From: Pseudomonadota bacterium
GTDB lineage: Bacteria > Myxococcota_A > UBA796 > SXON01
Assembly (NCBI GenBank): GCA_005778355.1
Contig: SXON01000119.1
Span: 1 to 64,000 of the forward strand
Direction: 5' to 3'
Length of the DNA: 64,000 nucleotides
Positions 42,067 through 50,856 of this stretch are shown one piece after another. Within the stretch, counting starts at the first letter, position 1. The number at the start of each line of letters is the position of its first letter. Made by a program: the position numbers and the translations under genes. Below the pieces are notes generated by a model that was given only the letters and a program-made list of their open reading frames with translations, was not told the origin of the DNA and did not search any database.

Positions 42067-42705
42067 CTAGAACCGCCCCGAGTCGAGAAACCCGACCACC
42101 CGGTCGAGCACCCTCGGCGCCATGATCGTCATGGTGTGCTGCACGTTCATCACGAGGAAGTCCTTCGCCCCGTCGTGTCGCGACTCGTCAACCCGCACGG
42201 TGCCGTCGTTGTCGTCGCCCAGCATCGGGTTGAGCCCCCGCGCGGTGCCGGTACCCCCGGTGAGGATGCCCACCTCGCCAGGTGGCAGAGGCCAGGGCTC
42301 GGGCACACCCGGGAGGATCTGTCCGAAGGGATCCCAGCCAAAGTGATGCACCGGCAGGGCGCGCCGGGCGTAGGCGGCGGCCACGGCGCCGCGATTGGGC
42401 GGGGAGACGAGCACGGCACGGGTGAGCGCCGGCAGATCGTGCTGCGCCCAGGCCACGCGGGCGAGCACGCCGCCGTAGGAGTGGGTGACGAGGTCGATCC
42501 GCGTGCCAGGGTGTCGCGATGCGAGGGCACGGACGGCGGTGGCGGCGAGGGCGGCGTTGTCTTCGATGGCGCGGAGGTGGTAGCCGAAGGTGGGCAGCGA
42601 CACGTCGGCGTAGCCAGCGGCGCGCAGGCGTCGCGACACCCACCACATGGCCGCCCCGGTGCGGAGGAAGCCGTGGAAGCAGACGGCAACACGCTTCTCC
42701 GTCAT
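42067..42705 (-). CDS. Alpha/beta-hydrolase, lipase/esterase-like
   Basis: The 212-residue hydrolase has the oxyanion HGFLRTGAAM after VAVCF, the nucleophile elbow DLVTHSYGGVLA (Ser in HSYGG, about 98), an Asp in GDDNDGTVRVD and the His in MNVQHTMTI (about 190). The size and the THSYGG elbow match PGAP1-like and triacylglycerol lipase relatives. There is no signal peptide, so it acts in the cytoplasm. Its start overlaps the stop of the pentapeptide-repeat gene by 4 bases (ATGA), which couples the two. The substrate is unknown. Confidence 0.85.
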   Translation of the reverse strand: MTEKRVAVCFHGFLRTGAAMWWVSRRLRAAGYADVSLPTFGYHLRAIEDNAALAATAVRALASRHPGTRIDLVTHSYGGVLARVAWAQHDLPALTRAVLVSPPNRGAVAAAYARRALPVHHFGWDPFGQILPGVPEPWPLPPGEVGILTGGTGTARGLNPMLGDDNDGTVRVDESRHDGAKDFLVMNVQHTMTIMAPRVLDRVVGFLDSGRF

Positions 42706-44447
42706 CCCCCGACCCGAGCCACCACGCGCGCCATCTCGCGCTCGAACTCCACCACGGCCAACGCCTCGTCGATCGTCACGCAGGCCACGCGCACCGGGCC
42801 CTCGCCCGAGACGAAGGCCAGGGCCTCCACGTCGTCGGCGTCGTCGCCGGTCAACAGGGGGAAGGGCTTGCCCAGATTGCCATCTCTAGGCAAGAACGCC
42901 GCCATCGCCATGGAGAGGTCGCGGTCGGCCACGGCCTCGCGCGTCCAGGCGACCCACCATCCGCCGTCGATGGCGCGCAGGTCGAGACAGCCCACGTGGT
43001 GACCCGTCTCCACGCGCATGGGCTCCTTGTCGAGACCGAGTCGCATCAGCCGGAACCCCTTCTCCTCGGGCTTCACCCACGCGATGCCCACCTCCTCGGT
43101 GCTCACCGGCCCAGCGGCGAAACGGCGCCCGGGAAAGTCAGTCGGCGCGGTCACGGCGCGACCAATCCCGTCGGGCTCGATCACCATGATGGTGCCCCCC
43201 TTGCTGTGCACCACGGGGTTCGCCCGATCGCAGAAGCCGCGAATGGTGCTGGCGGGGGCGCGCAGGCGCTCGGCCAGGCCCGTGGACGCCCACCGGTGGA
43301 CCGACAGCAAGCCGCGGCCAATGCCGTAGATGAAGAAGCCATCGCCGTCGGGGACGAAGTTGGGAAGGACGGCGGGCGTGTAGCCGAGGCGCGTCGTCTT
43401 CGGCGGACCCATCGCGCCCTCGGCGTTCGCCTCGAACACCACGAGATCCGTCCCGCCGGGCTTCTCCACCAGGAACACCACGAAGAAACCAGTGGACGAG
43501 GGTAAGAGCGCCCGGGCGCGCACCAGCGTGGCATCGACCGCGACCTGGTGGGCGGTGCCGTCCTCGTCGCGCACGCCCGGCTTCGCGCCCAGGCTGCGGA
43601 TCGCGAGGCGGAAAACCTCGTCTTCCTCGCCCTCGGCGTTGGGCCAGAGCACCGCGAGGTAGCCCAGGGCTTGCGCCACGGCGGGATCGTCCACGTGAAT
43701 ATCGACGGTCTCCGCCACGGCGGTCGGCGGGCGGATGCCGCCGTGAAGGTGGTCGGAGAGCTTCTCGTCGAGGACGGTGTCGGTGAGGTCGGCGCCGTCA
43801 AAAACCGTCGTGTGGTCGAACACGGCGCCGGTGAGGTCGGCGGCCGAGAGATCGGCGCCCTCGAGCTTGGTGCCGATGAGCCGCGCGGCGCGCAGCGTGG
43901 CCCCCCCGAGGCGAGCGGCGCCCAGCTCGGCGTCCTCGAGGTTGGCGGCGTCGAGGTTGGCGGCGCTCAGGTCGGTCTCGCGCATCAACGCGCCGAGCAA
44001 GTCGGCCTCCCGGAGATCGGCCCCGTTGAGCTTGGCCTCGCCGAGGTCGGCGTGATCGAGGTGAGCGCCGCGCAGGGTGGCCTCCCGCATCTTTGCGCCG
44101 TGCAGGCGAGCGCGGGTGAGCGTGGCGCCACCGAGGTCGGCCTCGCCGAGGTCGGCGCCACCCAGCTCGGCCTCCGTGAGGTCGGCGCCGCCGAGGTAAG
44201 CCTCGCGCAACTTCGCCTTGATGGCCACGGCGCGGCTGAGCTTGGCGCCGGTGAAATCCGCGCCAACAAGAGTCGCTTTGCTCAGGTTGGCGCCGCTGAG
44301 GTCGGTGCCAGAGAAGTCAGCCTTCTCGAGGTTGGCCCCCGAGAGGTCGACCCCGGCGAGCGAGAGGTTCGCGAGGTCGGCGGCGAACAGGTCGAGAGTG
44401 ACGCGCTGGCCGCGCTTCGCGTTGAATTCCGCGACGTTTTGTTCCAT
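42702..44447 (-). CDS. Pentapeptide-repeat protein with a C-terminal beta-rich domain
   Basis: The 581-residue product starts at ATG 44447 (MEQNVAEFNAKRGQR). The longer frame upstream would overlap the divergent gene and lacks the repeat. About 45 consecutive A(D/N)L-type pentapeptides follow (residues 20-235), forming a right-handed four-sided beta-helix. The remaining 340 residues hold no pentapeptide; repeated strands such as GFFVVFLVEKPGGTDLVVFEA, GDGFFIYGIGRGLLSVHRW and GGWWVAWTREAV suggest a beta-propeller. Pentapeptide proteins include DNA mimics that block gyrase as well as scaffolds; neither can be claimed. It is cotranscribed with the hydrolase gene. Confidence 0.85.
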   Translation of the reverse strand: MEQNVAEFNAKRGQRVTLDLFAADLANLSLAGVDLSGANLEKADFSGTDLSGANLSKATLVGADFTGAKLSRAVAIKAKLREAYLGGADLTEAELGGADLGEADLGGATLTRARLHGAKMREATLRGAHLDHADLGEAKLNGADLREADLLGALMRETDLSAANLDAANLEDAELGAARLGGATLRAARLIGTKLEGADLSAADLTGAVFDHTTVFDGADLTDTVLDEKLSDHLHGGIRPPTAVAETVDIHVDDPAVAQALGYLAVLWPNAEGEEDEVFRLAIRSLGAKPGVRDEDGTAHQVAVDATLVRARALLPSSTGFFVVFLVEKPGGTDLVVFEANAEGAMGPPKTTRLGYTPAVLPNFVPDGDGFFIYGIGRGLLSVHRWASTGLAERLRAPASTIRGFCDRANPVVHSKGGTIMVIEPDGIGRAVTAPTDFPGRRFAAGPVSTEEVGIAWVKPEEKGFRLMRLGLDKEPMRVETGHHVGCLDLRAIDGGWWVAWTREAVADRDLSMAMAAFLPRDGNLGKPFPLLTGDDADDVEALAFVSGEGPVRVACVTIDEALAVVEFEREMARVVARVGG

Positions 44448-44601
44448 CAGCAGGTCGAGCAGGGACAAGCAGCCTCCAACGAGTTGCGCGGCGGCGGCTG
44501 CGGTGACACCCTTGCGCGGTGTCGATTCCCGCCGGCTCGCCGTCGTGTGAACGCCCCCGGGCGGGCCGTCGTCTAATGGGCCGCGCACCCCGGAGCCACC
44601 C

Positions 44602-47600
44602 GTGAACGCGGGCCCGACACCTGAGAACCCGAGCATCGGCCCATGGCTGCCTCGCCACCTCGTCGAACGGCGTTCGGCGCTGCCTGATCCCGGCGCCGAG
44701 GAGATCTTCACCGGCACCCTGCTTCGCCTCGATATTCGCGATTTTTCGGGGCGCCCCGACAAGGTGCTCGGCGACTCCCACGCTCGCAAACGGGAGCGCG
44801 CCGCCGCAGAAGACCTCGCCGAGGTCGTGGAAGACGCCTTCCGACCCATCTTCTACGCGGTCGACCGCCACGGCGGCAGCATCGCGAGCCTCGAGGGTGA
44901 CGCCGTGCTCGCGCTCTTCCGTGGCCCCGGGCACCCGCTGCGTGCCCGGTCGGCGATGGACGATGTGCTCGCCGTCCGCCCCACCCTGCACGCCGCTGTC
45001 GCGACTGGAGAGATACACGCGCTCCAGCTCGCGGGCGGCGAGCAGCGCCACGAGCTGATCCACGGCCCCGCGCTGCTCGCACTGGAGCAACTAGAGGAAG
45101 ACAGCGCGGTGGTGGCCATCGGCAACGCCGACGACGGCCCGGCCTCCACGGGCTTCTGCACGCCCCCCGACGACGTGCTCCTTCGCTTCGTGCCCCCTCC
45201 CCTCCGCGGGCTAGCGCCCCCGGCGCCGGTGCACCGACGGGTGGTGGCGTGTTTTGTCGCGGCGCCCGTCGCCGACGCGCCCGCGCTCTACCGCGCGCTG
45301 GCGGAAGAATCGGAGACGCACGGCAACCTGCTCTTGAAGGTGCGCGCCGAGGGCGAGAACGTCGTGTGCCTCGTGCTCACCGGCGCCCCTGCGGCCCAGG
45401 AAGACGATTCGCTCCGCGCGCTCCAGCAGGCGGTCTCCGTACGCGACCGACTCGTGGACACCGAGAACGTGAAGCCCCGTCTCGCGCTGGTGGACGGGAC
45501 CGTGCTCGCGATGGTGCTCGGCGACGGCTCGCGCCTCGCCTGGGACGTGGTGGGCGACGCGGTGAACGTGGCCTATCGCCTGCTCGGCGAGGCCCGGCCC
45601 GGGGAGGTGCTCGCCGCCTCCAACCTCGTCGACGCGGTTCGGGAGGCCGTGGCGGGGCCCTCCCAGGCGGTGACGGTGCGCGGCAAGGCCCGGCCCATCG
45701 CGGTGCGCCGGGTGACGGGCATGAGCATCGTGCGGCGAGAAACGCCGGACCACATCTACCCGCGTCGCAAGGAACTGGCGCAGTTCGACGCCATGATCGA
45801 CGGGAACCGGCCACTGGCACTCGTGGCCGCAGCGGGCATGGGCAAACGTTACCTCTGGCAGGAGTGGTCGGCCCGCAACCCGAACTGGCGGGTCTTGCGG
45901 GCCACATGTCGCGACCACGGCGCGATTCGTCCCATGCAGCCCTTCGTGGGCCTGGTGCGTCGCCTCGGCGGCGACGCCCCCACGCGGGCGGCGCTGGTGG
46001 CAGCGCTCTCGTCACTCCCCGGCATGGACGACCGGGCAACCGCCGTGCTCGACGCCTTCGTCAACACCGGCGCTCCGCAGATCGGGGCGGTCAACGCTGC
46101 CCTGCGGCAACTGATCGGCGGGCTCGCCGTCAACGGCAACTGCCTGCTCGTCGTGGAGGACATCCAGTGGGCCGACGCCGACGTGCTTCAACTCGTGTCG
46201 CGACTGGTTGCCGACACGCCGAGGGCGCCACTCCGCGTGGCGCTCACCGCCCGCCCGAGAACCAACCTCCCCGCCGGCGTCGCGGTCGTCGAGCTGCTCC
46301 CCATCCCCGTCGAGGCGGCTCGCGGTCTGGTGCAGCAGCTCGCAGCCGACACCGTGCTGAGTCCCGTAGTGGTGGACCGCATCGTTCGCCGCGCCGCGGG
46401 ATCCCCGCGGGAGATCGTCGCCCTCGTCGACGCGGCCAGGCGAGGCGACGACGACCTCCCCGAGTCGCTCGAGACCTGGTACGCCGCGCGAATCGACGCC
46501 CTCGACCCCCCGGCGCGCGAGGTGCTGGAGCGGGCGGCCATCCTCGGTCGCACCGTGGACCGGGGGCTCTTGCGACGCCTGGCCGCCGACGTGCCCCGCG
46601 CCGAAGACGGGCTCCGCACCCTCTTCGACGCGCGCTTGCTGGTATCGGACGACAACGGCTCCCGCATCGCCTTCGACCGCGAGGCCACGCGCGAGATCGC
46701 CTACATGCGGATGACCTCGGCGCGCCGTCGCCAGTTGCACACGCGCGTGGGGCGGGTACTGCAGGCGCGCTCGAGCGCGGGCAGTCCCGTGGCGCCCGAG
46801 GTGCTCGCCTGGCACCTCGCGCGAAGTGACGCGCCGGCCGAGGCACTGGGTCCACTGGTGGAAGCGTCGCGACGTGCACTCGCGCACGGTCGTCCTCGCC
46901 TCGCCCTCTCCCACGCAGAACAAGCCGCGAGAATCGCCCGTAGTCACCGCCCCGAGGCCCTGCCCGAGGTGCAGCGCTCACTCGGCGACGCGATGCTGGC
47001 GCTCGGGCGGGGTGACCTTGCGCTCGAGGCCTTCAAGAGCATCGGCGACCCCGCGCTCACCGTGGAGGTGGCAGCCGCGCTCGCTGCCGCCGGTTTCGCC
47101 CGCGACGCGCTGCGCGCGGTGAACGACATGCCCGGGGCGATGGCCGCCGCTGTGCGCGCGCGCGCCCTCTCGCAACTGGGCGACCCACTCGCCAAACAAG
47201 CGCATGCCTCGGCCCTCGCGGCAGCGGGCACGCTGGAGGAGAAGGCCCGCGCCTTGCGCTTCTACGGGGCCGATCTCTCTCGCGACGATCACTTCCCCGA
47301 GGCAATCGAGGTGCTCGAGGAGGCGGTGCGGGCGGCGCAACGTGCCGGCGATCCCCTCGGCCGGGCCGACGCGATGGACTTGCTCGGGGGCGTGCTCGGC
47401 TTGCACGGCCAACTCGACCGCGCGCTCACCTCACACCGCTCGGCACTGGTGATCCGAGAGGTCCTCGGGCAACCCGACGGCATCGCCGCCACCTTGCGCC
47501 GACTGGGACGCGCCGAGTCACGCCGCGGCGAGGGCGGGCGGGCGCTGGGTCACCTGGTGGCGGCGCGCGCGCTGCTGCGCGACGCGGGGCTCGAGTCGCG

Positions 47601-47991
47601 ACTCGCGCGCATCGAGGTCGAGCTGGCCGAGGTGCGGTGGCGACGCGGCGAGCCCGATCACGCGCGCAAACACCTCGACGCGGCCCACGACCTCAACGGG
47701 CGGGCACTGGCCCGGCACGCGCTGCTCACCGCGCTCGTGGCGCCGGGCGACCAGGTGCTCGCGCTGGCCCGCAAGGCCGAGGCCGCGTGCGAGCGCGACC
47801 GCTGGCGCTCGGGGCACCTGCTCGCCAACGCCCTGGTGGCCTTCGTCGAGCAAGACGTCGCGATCATCGGCGCGGCCTTGGCCGACCTCGAGCAGATCGG
47901 GCACGCCGAGTTCGTGAAACTCTCCCGGGGCTGGCACGAGGCGTTGACCGGGACCGAGGTGACCGAGGAGATCGACCTCGGGACGATCTGA
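44602..47991 (+). CDS. Cyclase-like / AAA ATPase / TPR regulator
   Basis: The 1129-residue cytoplasmic protein has a four-part plan. There are two degenerate class III cyclase-like domains: first LLRLDIRDFSGRPD with GGSIASLEGDAVLALFRG (about 35-155), second ending DVVGDAVNVAYRLLGEARPGEVLAS (about 210-375). The metal Asp of the second is not obvious, so catalysis is doubtful. Next is a STAND-type ATPase with Walker A AAAGMGKRYLW (about 408-418; Lys is followed by Arg, not Ser/Thr) and Walker B LLVVEDIQWAD (about 515-525). A long TPR array fills the C-terminal 400 residues. It starts at GTG 44602. Confidence 0.88.
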   Translation: MNAGPTPENPSIGPWLPRHLVERRSALPDPGAEEIFTGTLLRLDIRDFSGRPDKVLGDSHARKRERAAAEDLAEVVEDAFRPIFYAVDRHGGSIASLEGDAVLALFRGPGHPLRARSAMDDVLAVRPTLHAAVATGEIHALQLAGGEQRHELIHGPALLALEQLEEDSAVVAIGNADDGPASTGFCTPPDDVLLRFVPPPLRGLAPPAPVHRRVVACFVAAPVADAPALYRALAEESETHGNLLLKVRAEGENVVCLVLTGAPAAQEDDSLRALQQAVSVRDRLVDTENVKPRLALVDGTVLAMVLGDGSRLAWDVVGDAVNVAYRLLGEARPGEVLAASNLVDAVREAVAGPSQAVTVRGKARPIAVRRVTGMSIVRRETPDHIYPRRKELAQFDAMIDGNRPLALVAAAGMGKRYLWQEWSARNPNWRVLRATCRDHGAIRPMQPFVGLVRRLGGDAPTRAALVAALSSLPGMDDRATAVLDAFVNTGAPQIGAVNAALRQLIGGLAVNGNCLLVVEDIQWADADVLQLVSRLVADTPRAPLRVALTARPRTNLPAGVAVVELLPIPVEAARGLVQQLAADTVLSPVVVDRIVRRAAGSPREIVALVDAARRGDDDLPESLETWYAARIDALDPPAREVLERAAILGRTVDRGLLRRLAADVPRAEDGLRTLFDARLLVSDDNGSRIAFDREATREIAYMRMTSARRRQLHTRVGRVLQARSSAGSPVAPEVLAWHLARSDAPAEALGPLVEASRRALAHGRPRLALSHAEQAARIARSHRPEALPEVQRSLGDAMLALGRGDLALEAFKSIGDPALTVEVAAALAAAGFARDALRAVNDMPGAMAAAVRARALSQLGDPLAKQAHASALAAAGTLEEKARALRFYGADLSRDDHFPEAIEVLEEAVRAAQRAGDPLGRADAMDLLGGVLGLHGQLDRALTSHRSALVIREVLGQPDGIAATLRRLGRAESRRGEGGRALGHLVAARALLRDAGLESRLARIEVELAEVRWRRGEPDHARKHLDAAHDLNGRALARHALLTALVAPGDQVLALARKAEAACERDRWRSGHLLANALVAFVEQDVAIIGAALADLEQIGHAEFVKLSRGWHEALTGTEVTEEIDLGTI

Positions 47992-49419
47992 CTACTCGTC
48001 GACCCAGCCCCCGTTCCAGGGCGGGTCGCTGTCGAACGGCGGCCGCACGGACCGCTCGGAGACAAGCTCGATGCGGATGGGCTCGCCGAGGTTGTCGAAT
48101 CCTGTGTCACTCACAACGCGCCCGGCGACCACACCCAGCGCCGAGGCGAGCCGATCAGCCCGCACCAGCCCCGAGAGCCCCTCGGCGGTCTCCCGCAGCC
48201 ACAGCGCCGCGGCACCGGTCGCTTCAACCGTCACCCGGAACTCGGTGCCGTGTAGTGTGATGTGTCGCGACAGGCGACCGGGCTGAAGCGGCACGCGCTC
48301 GGCGCCGCCCACGGCCGGCTTGCCCGCCACGCGGGTGCTCACCTCGCCGTAGGCGCACGGCGCGCAGGCCGGGTCAAGCAGCATGTCGCCCCCTTCCGCC
48401 GCGAGCGCGAGCACCAGATGATCGTAGCCGGTCAGCGTCATGGGGTCGGCGTCGTGACCACTGAGCAGCCAGGTGGCCACGACCTGCTGCTGCTGCAGTA
48501 ATCGCAACAAAACCAGTGCTCGCTCCACGCCCGAGCCCCATTCGCCCCTCCAGGCCCGGTTGAGCGGGCGCGGACGCAGCGGGTCGCTCCCCGGGTAGTC
48601 GGCGAGCAGCATCCGCCCGCGCACCAGCGCCCAGATCTTCTCGATGCGTTCGTCGATGTCGCCCACCCGCTTGAAGTCGGCGGGCAACGCGGGCTCGGGG
48701 AAGGACGCAGCCCGGAAACGCCAGTCGATACCCGCCACGTAGGTGGACACGTCGGGGATCACCCCCTGCCCGCCCGCCGCAGACACGCGCCAGCGGGCCA
48801 GCCCGCCCTCGGGCGCGTCGAAACGCAGCGCGGTCAGGGTGCGGGTGATCGTCACGCCCTCGCTCGCTGTGCCCACGAGGTTGGCGCCGGGGATCTCGAG
48901 GGTGAAGCTGCCAGGCGACAGGAGGCGACTCCCCTGTGCCGGGGCGCCACCCCAACGGCGCGTGGTGCGGCCGTCGGGGCCCAGCGTGGCGACCGTCTCC
49001 ACCGTTTCCCCGAGCTTCGGGTCGGCAAAGCTCCACGCGGGGTGGCGCTCATCGAGGCTCGTCGTCCATGTGACGTGTGTTTCCGCGGGCAGCGGGCGGG
49101 GGGCGGGCTCACCCAGGCTGACGATCAGCGCGTTGCCGGGCACGTCGACTTCGATGTCGGCCACGCTGCCCGGTCGCATCGCCGGCAAGGCCACGACGTG
49201 ATCGCCGTCGATCACGAACATGTCTTTCTTCGCGACACGTCGCCCGTCGAGCTGGGCCCGGAGCGCTGGCTGGCCGTCGACTCGCAGGTAAACCGCGCGG
49301 CAAGACAAGGGCTCGCTGACGGCTTCGAGGTGCAAGTGCGTGCCGGTGTCGGTGGGTGTCTGCACGAGGCGGCACGCCGCGCTGGCGACATGCACGGCGA
49401 GGAGCAGGGCGACGGTCAT
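47992..49419 (-). CDS. Exported transglutaminase-like protein lacking the catalytic Cys
   Basis: The 475-residue product has a signal peptide (MTVALLLAVHVASAAC). From about residue 255 it looks like a DUF3857-type transglutaminase core. In active members the Cys sits in a GDCKDKA-like motif; here the aligned stretch is EWGSGVERALVLLRLL (about 293), with no Cys. The later His (TGYDHLVLAL) and Asp (DMLLDPA) of the triad appear kept. It is therefore probably a non-catalytic peptide- or protein-binding relative. Its ATG touches a pair of palindromes in the divergent promoter region, so it is likely tightly regulated. Confidence 0.7.
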   Translation of the reverse strand: MTVALLLAVHVASAACRLVQTPTDTGTHLHLEAVSEPLSCRAVYLRVDGQPALRAQLDGRRVAKKDMFVIDGDHVVALPAMRPGSVADIEVDVPGNALIVSLGEPAPRPLPAETHVTWTTSLDERHPAWSFADPKLGETVETVATLGPDGRTTRRWGGAPAQGSRLLSPGSFTLEIPGANLVGTASEGVTITRTLTALRFDAPEGGLARWRVSAAGGQGVIPDVSTYVAGIDWRFRAASFPEPALPADFKRVGDIDERIEKIWALVRGRMLLADYPGSDPLRPRPLNRAWRGEWGSGVERALVLLRLLQQQQVVATWLLSGHDADPMTLTGYDHLVLALAAEGGDMLLDPACAPCAYGEVSTRVAGKPAVGGAERVPLQPGRLSRHITLHGTEFRVTVEATGAAALWLRETAEGLSGLVRADRLASALGVVAGRVVSDTGFDNLGEPIRIELVSERSVRPPFDSDPPWNGGWVDE

Positions 49420-49435
49420 CGACGGACGTCCGTCG
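49420..49435. promoter_or_regulatory. Perfect 16-bp palindrome, operator-like, copy A
   Basis: CGACGGACGTCCGTCG is a perfect palindrome that begins one base upstream of the ATG of the transglutaminase-like gene. Its centre is 21 bp from the centre of copy B, two helical turns. Confidence 0.7.
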
Positions 49436-49439
49436 AAAA

Positions 49440-49457
49440 GTGACGGACGTCCGTCAC
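49440..49457. promoter_or_regulatory. Perfect 18-bp palindrome, operator-like, copy B
   Basis: GTGACGGACGTCCGTCAC shares the core GACGGACGTCCGTC with copy A and is separated from it by AAAA. A dimeric regulator would bind the pair side by side on one helix face. It lies about 65 bp upstream of the start site expected for the sigma-54 promoter. Confidence 0.7.
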
Positions 49458-49487
49458 CGGAAACGAGCGGAACGTAGTTTCAACCGT

Positions 49488-49502
49488 TGGCACGAGAGTT
49501 GC
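49488..49502 (+). promoter_or_regulatory. Sigma-54 (RpoN) promoter, -24/-12
   Basis: TGGCACGAGAGTTGC matches the RpoN consensus TGGCACG-N4-TTGC exactly, with 10 bases between GG and GC. Transcription would start near 49514 and read into the gene at 49540. Activation would need an enhancer-binding protein; the palindrome pair upstream is a candidate site. Confidence 0.8.
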
Positions 49503-49539
49503 GCAGGGGCCGGGACGCCACATCGGCAGGAGCTATCCC

Positions 49540-50856
49540 ATGTCTCGTTTTCGCGACGATCGTCTCTCCACGCCCTTCGGGGCCCATCTCTGGCTCGACA
49601 TCTACTGGCCTGCGCTGTTCTACGACCCCGGATCCTGCGCCGATACCGGCCTCGCGCGACTGGACGAGTGGTTGCCCCGCAACCGTCGGAGTGATGGCCT
49701 TGCCATCGCCGCGCGGGCCTGGACGCGCCTGGGGCACCCGGCCGAGGCCCTGGCCTGCTTCGAGGAGGCCATGGAGCTTGGTGGCGACGAGGCCGAGGCG
49801 CTCGCCTGCTTCGTGCTCCCTGGCGGGATCGACCGCTGCGCCCGGCGGGCGGAGAGAGCACGGGGCCCCGGCGTGGCCGCCGACGCCTGGCTCGACGCGA
49901 CCGCCCTCCACCTCGAAGACGGCGATCTCGCCGCAGCGAGTGACAAGCTGACTCGTGCTCTGGTCACCTGCCCCGGCCACGCCGAGGCGGAGCACTTCGC
50001 CCGCCTGCTCGCCGAACCCGACGTGCTCGAAGCCTGGCGACGTCACGAGAAGGCACGGCCGGCGAGACGGCCCCGCAAGACCCTCGCCGCCCGCGATGTG
50101 AACAGTCTCCGCCCCTGCCGTCGTAATGGGTGGGTGGCCGAGCAACGGCTTCGACGCCGTTGTTACCTGGTCGAGGACGATATGGCTCTGCTGCCGGGCA
50201 CAGGCCTCGACCGCCTCCGGCAGGCCGGCTGGTACGACTACTTCCTCGGCACCGATGGCGACTTCGCCCGGCTGCTCCCGGCGCATCCTCTCCCGCCCGC
50301 CGAGATCGAGCTGCAACGACTCCTCGCCCGAGTGGACGAGGGTCGACCCGTGCTCGACGATGCCACACGTGCCTGGTTCGAGGCGCAGACCAGCGGGGAC
50401 CGGGAGCGCATCAACGATACCGCCCAGCTCGTGTGCGGGCTCGCCACCGCCGACGAGGCGCTGGTGGAGCTCGGCCTCGAGGCGGCGGCTTGGCTGCTAC
50501 GTCGAGCGCCCGAGTACGCGCCGCTCTGGCACGCCTACCTGGCCTGGCTGGGTCACCTCGCTGGCCACCCCGAAGCCTGCGATCACGCCCATCGGGTGCT
50601 CAAGCTGGCGGTGACCGACACGCTCTCTTGGCGACTGGCGGCGAGCACGCTCGTGGCCGAGGGCCGCCGTGCGGAGGCCGCGGTGTACCTGTCGCGACAT
50701 CGCGACGATCCTGTCCACGGCCACGCGGCGCGCCAGCTCGAGAGCCTCGTCGGCGAGCTGCCGCCATTTCGCGTGCACGTCTCGCCCCGCTTGCTGCCGC
50801 GGTTCTCGGCGCCGGTGGGCCGTCGCGAGACCGGCCCGAGCCTAGTGCTCGCCTAG
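49540..50856 (+). CDS. TPR-like helical protein behind a sigma-54 promoter
   Basis: The 438-residue all-helical protein has no signal peptide or membrane span. TPR-like units are visible near residues 55-80 (AARAWTRLGHPAEALACFEEAMELGG), 110-140 and 325-400 (ALWHAYLAWLGHLAGHPEACDHAHRVLKL). A middle region with CRRNGWVAEQRLRRRCYLVEDDMALLPGTG and YDYFLGTDGDFARLLPAHP is not TPR and is not recognised. It starts with ATG 49540, 38 bases after the sigma-54 -12 element. Its 3' end overlaps the convergent B3/B4 gene by 15 bases. Confidence 0.65.
   Translation: MSRFRDDRLSTPFGAHLWLDIYWPALFYDPGSCADTGLARLDEWLPRNRRSDGLAIAARAWTRLGHPAEALACFEEAMELGGDEAEALACFVLPGGIDRCARRAERARGPGVAADAWLDATALHLEDGDLAAASDKLTRALVTCPGHAEAEHFARLLAEPDVLEAWRRHEKARPARRPRKTLAARDVNSLRPCRRNGWVAEQRLRRRCYLVEDDMALLPGTGLDRLRQAGWYDYFLGTDGDFARLLPAHPLPPAEIELQRLLARVDEGRPVLDDATRAWFEAQTSGDRERINDTAQLVCGLATADEALVELGLEAAAWLLRRAPEYAPLWHAYLAWLGHLAGHPEACDHAHRVLKLAVTDTLSWRLAASTLVAEGRRAEAAVYLSRHRDDPVHGHAARQLESLVGELPPFRVHVSPRLLPRFSAPVGRRETGPSLVLA

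Noticed and set aside
44505-44523. Small inverted repeat GACACC/GGTGTC upstream of the cyclase-like gene
   Set aside because: A 6-bp stem in GC-rich DNA is expected by chance and there is no second copy or promoter context.
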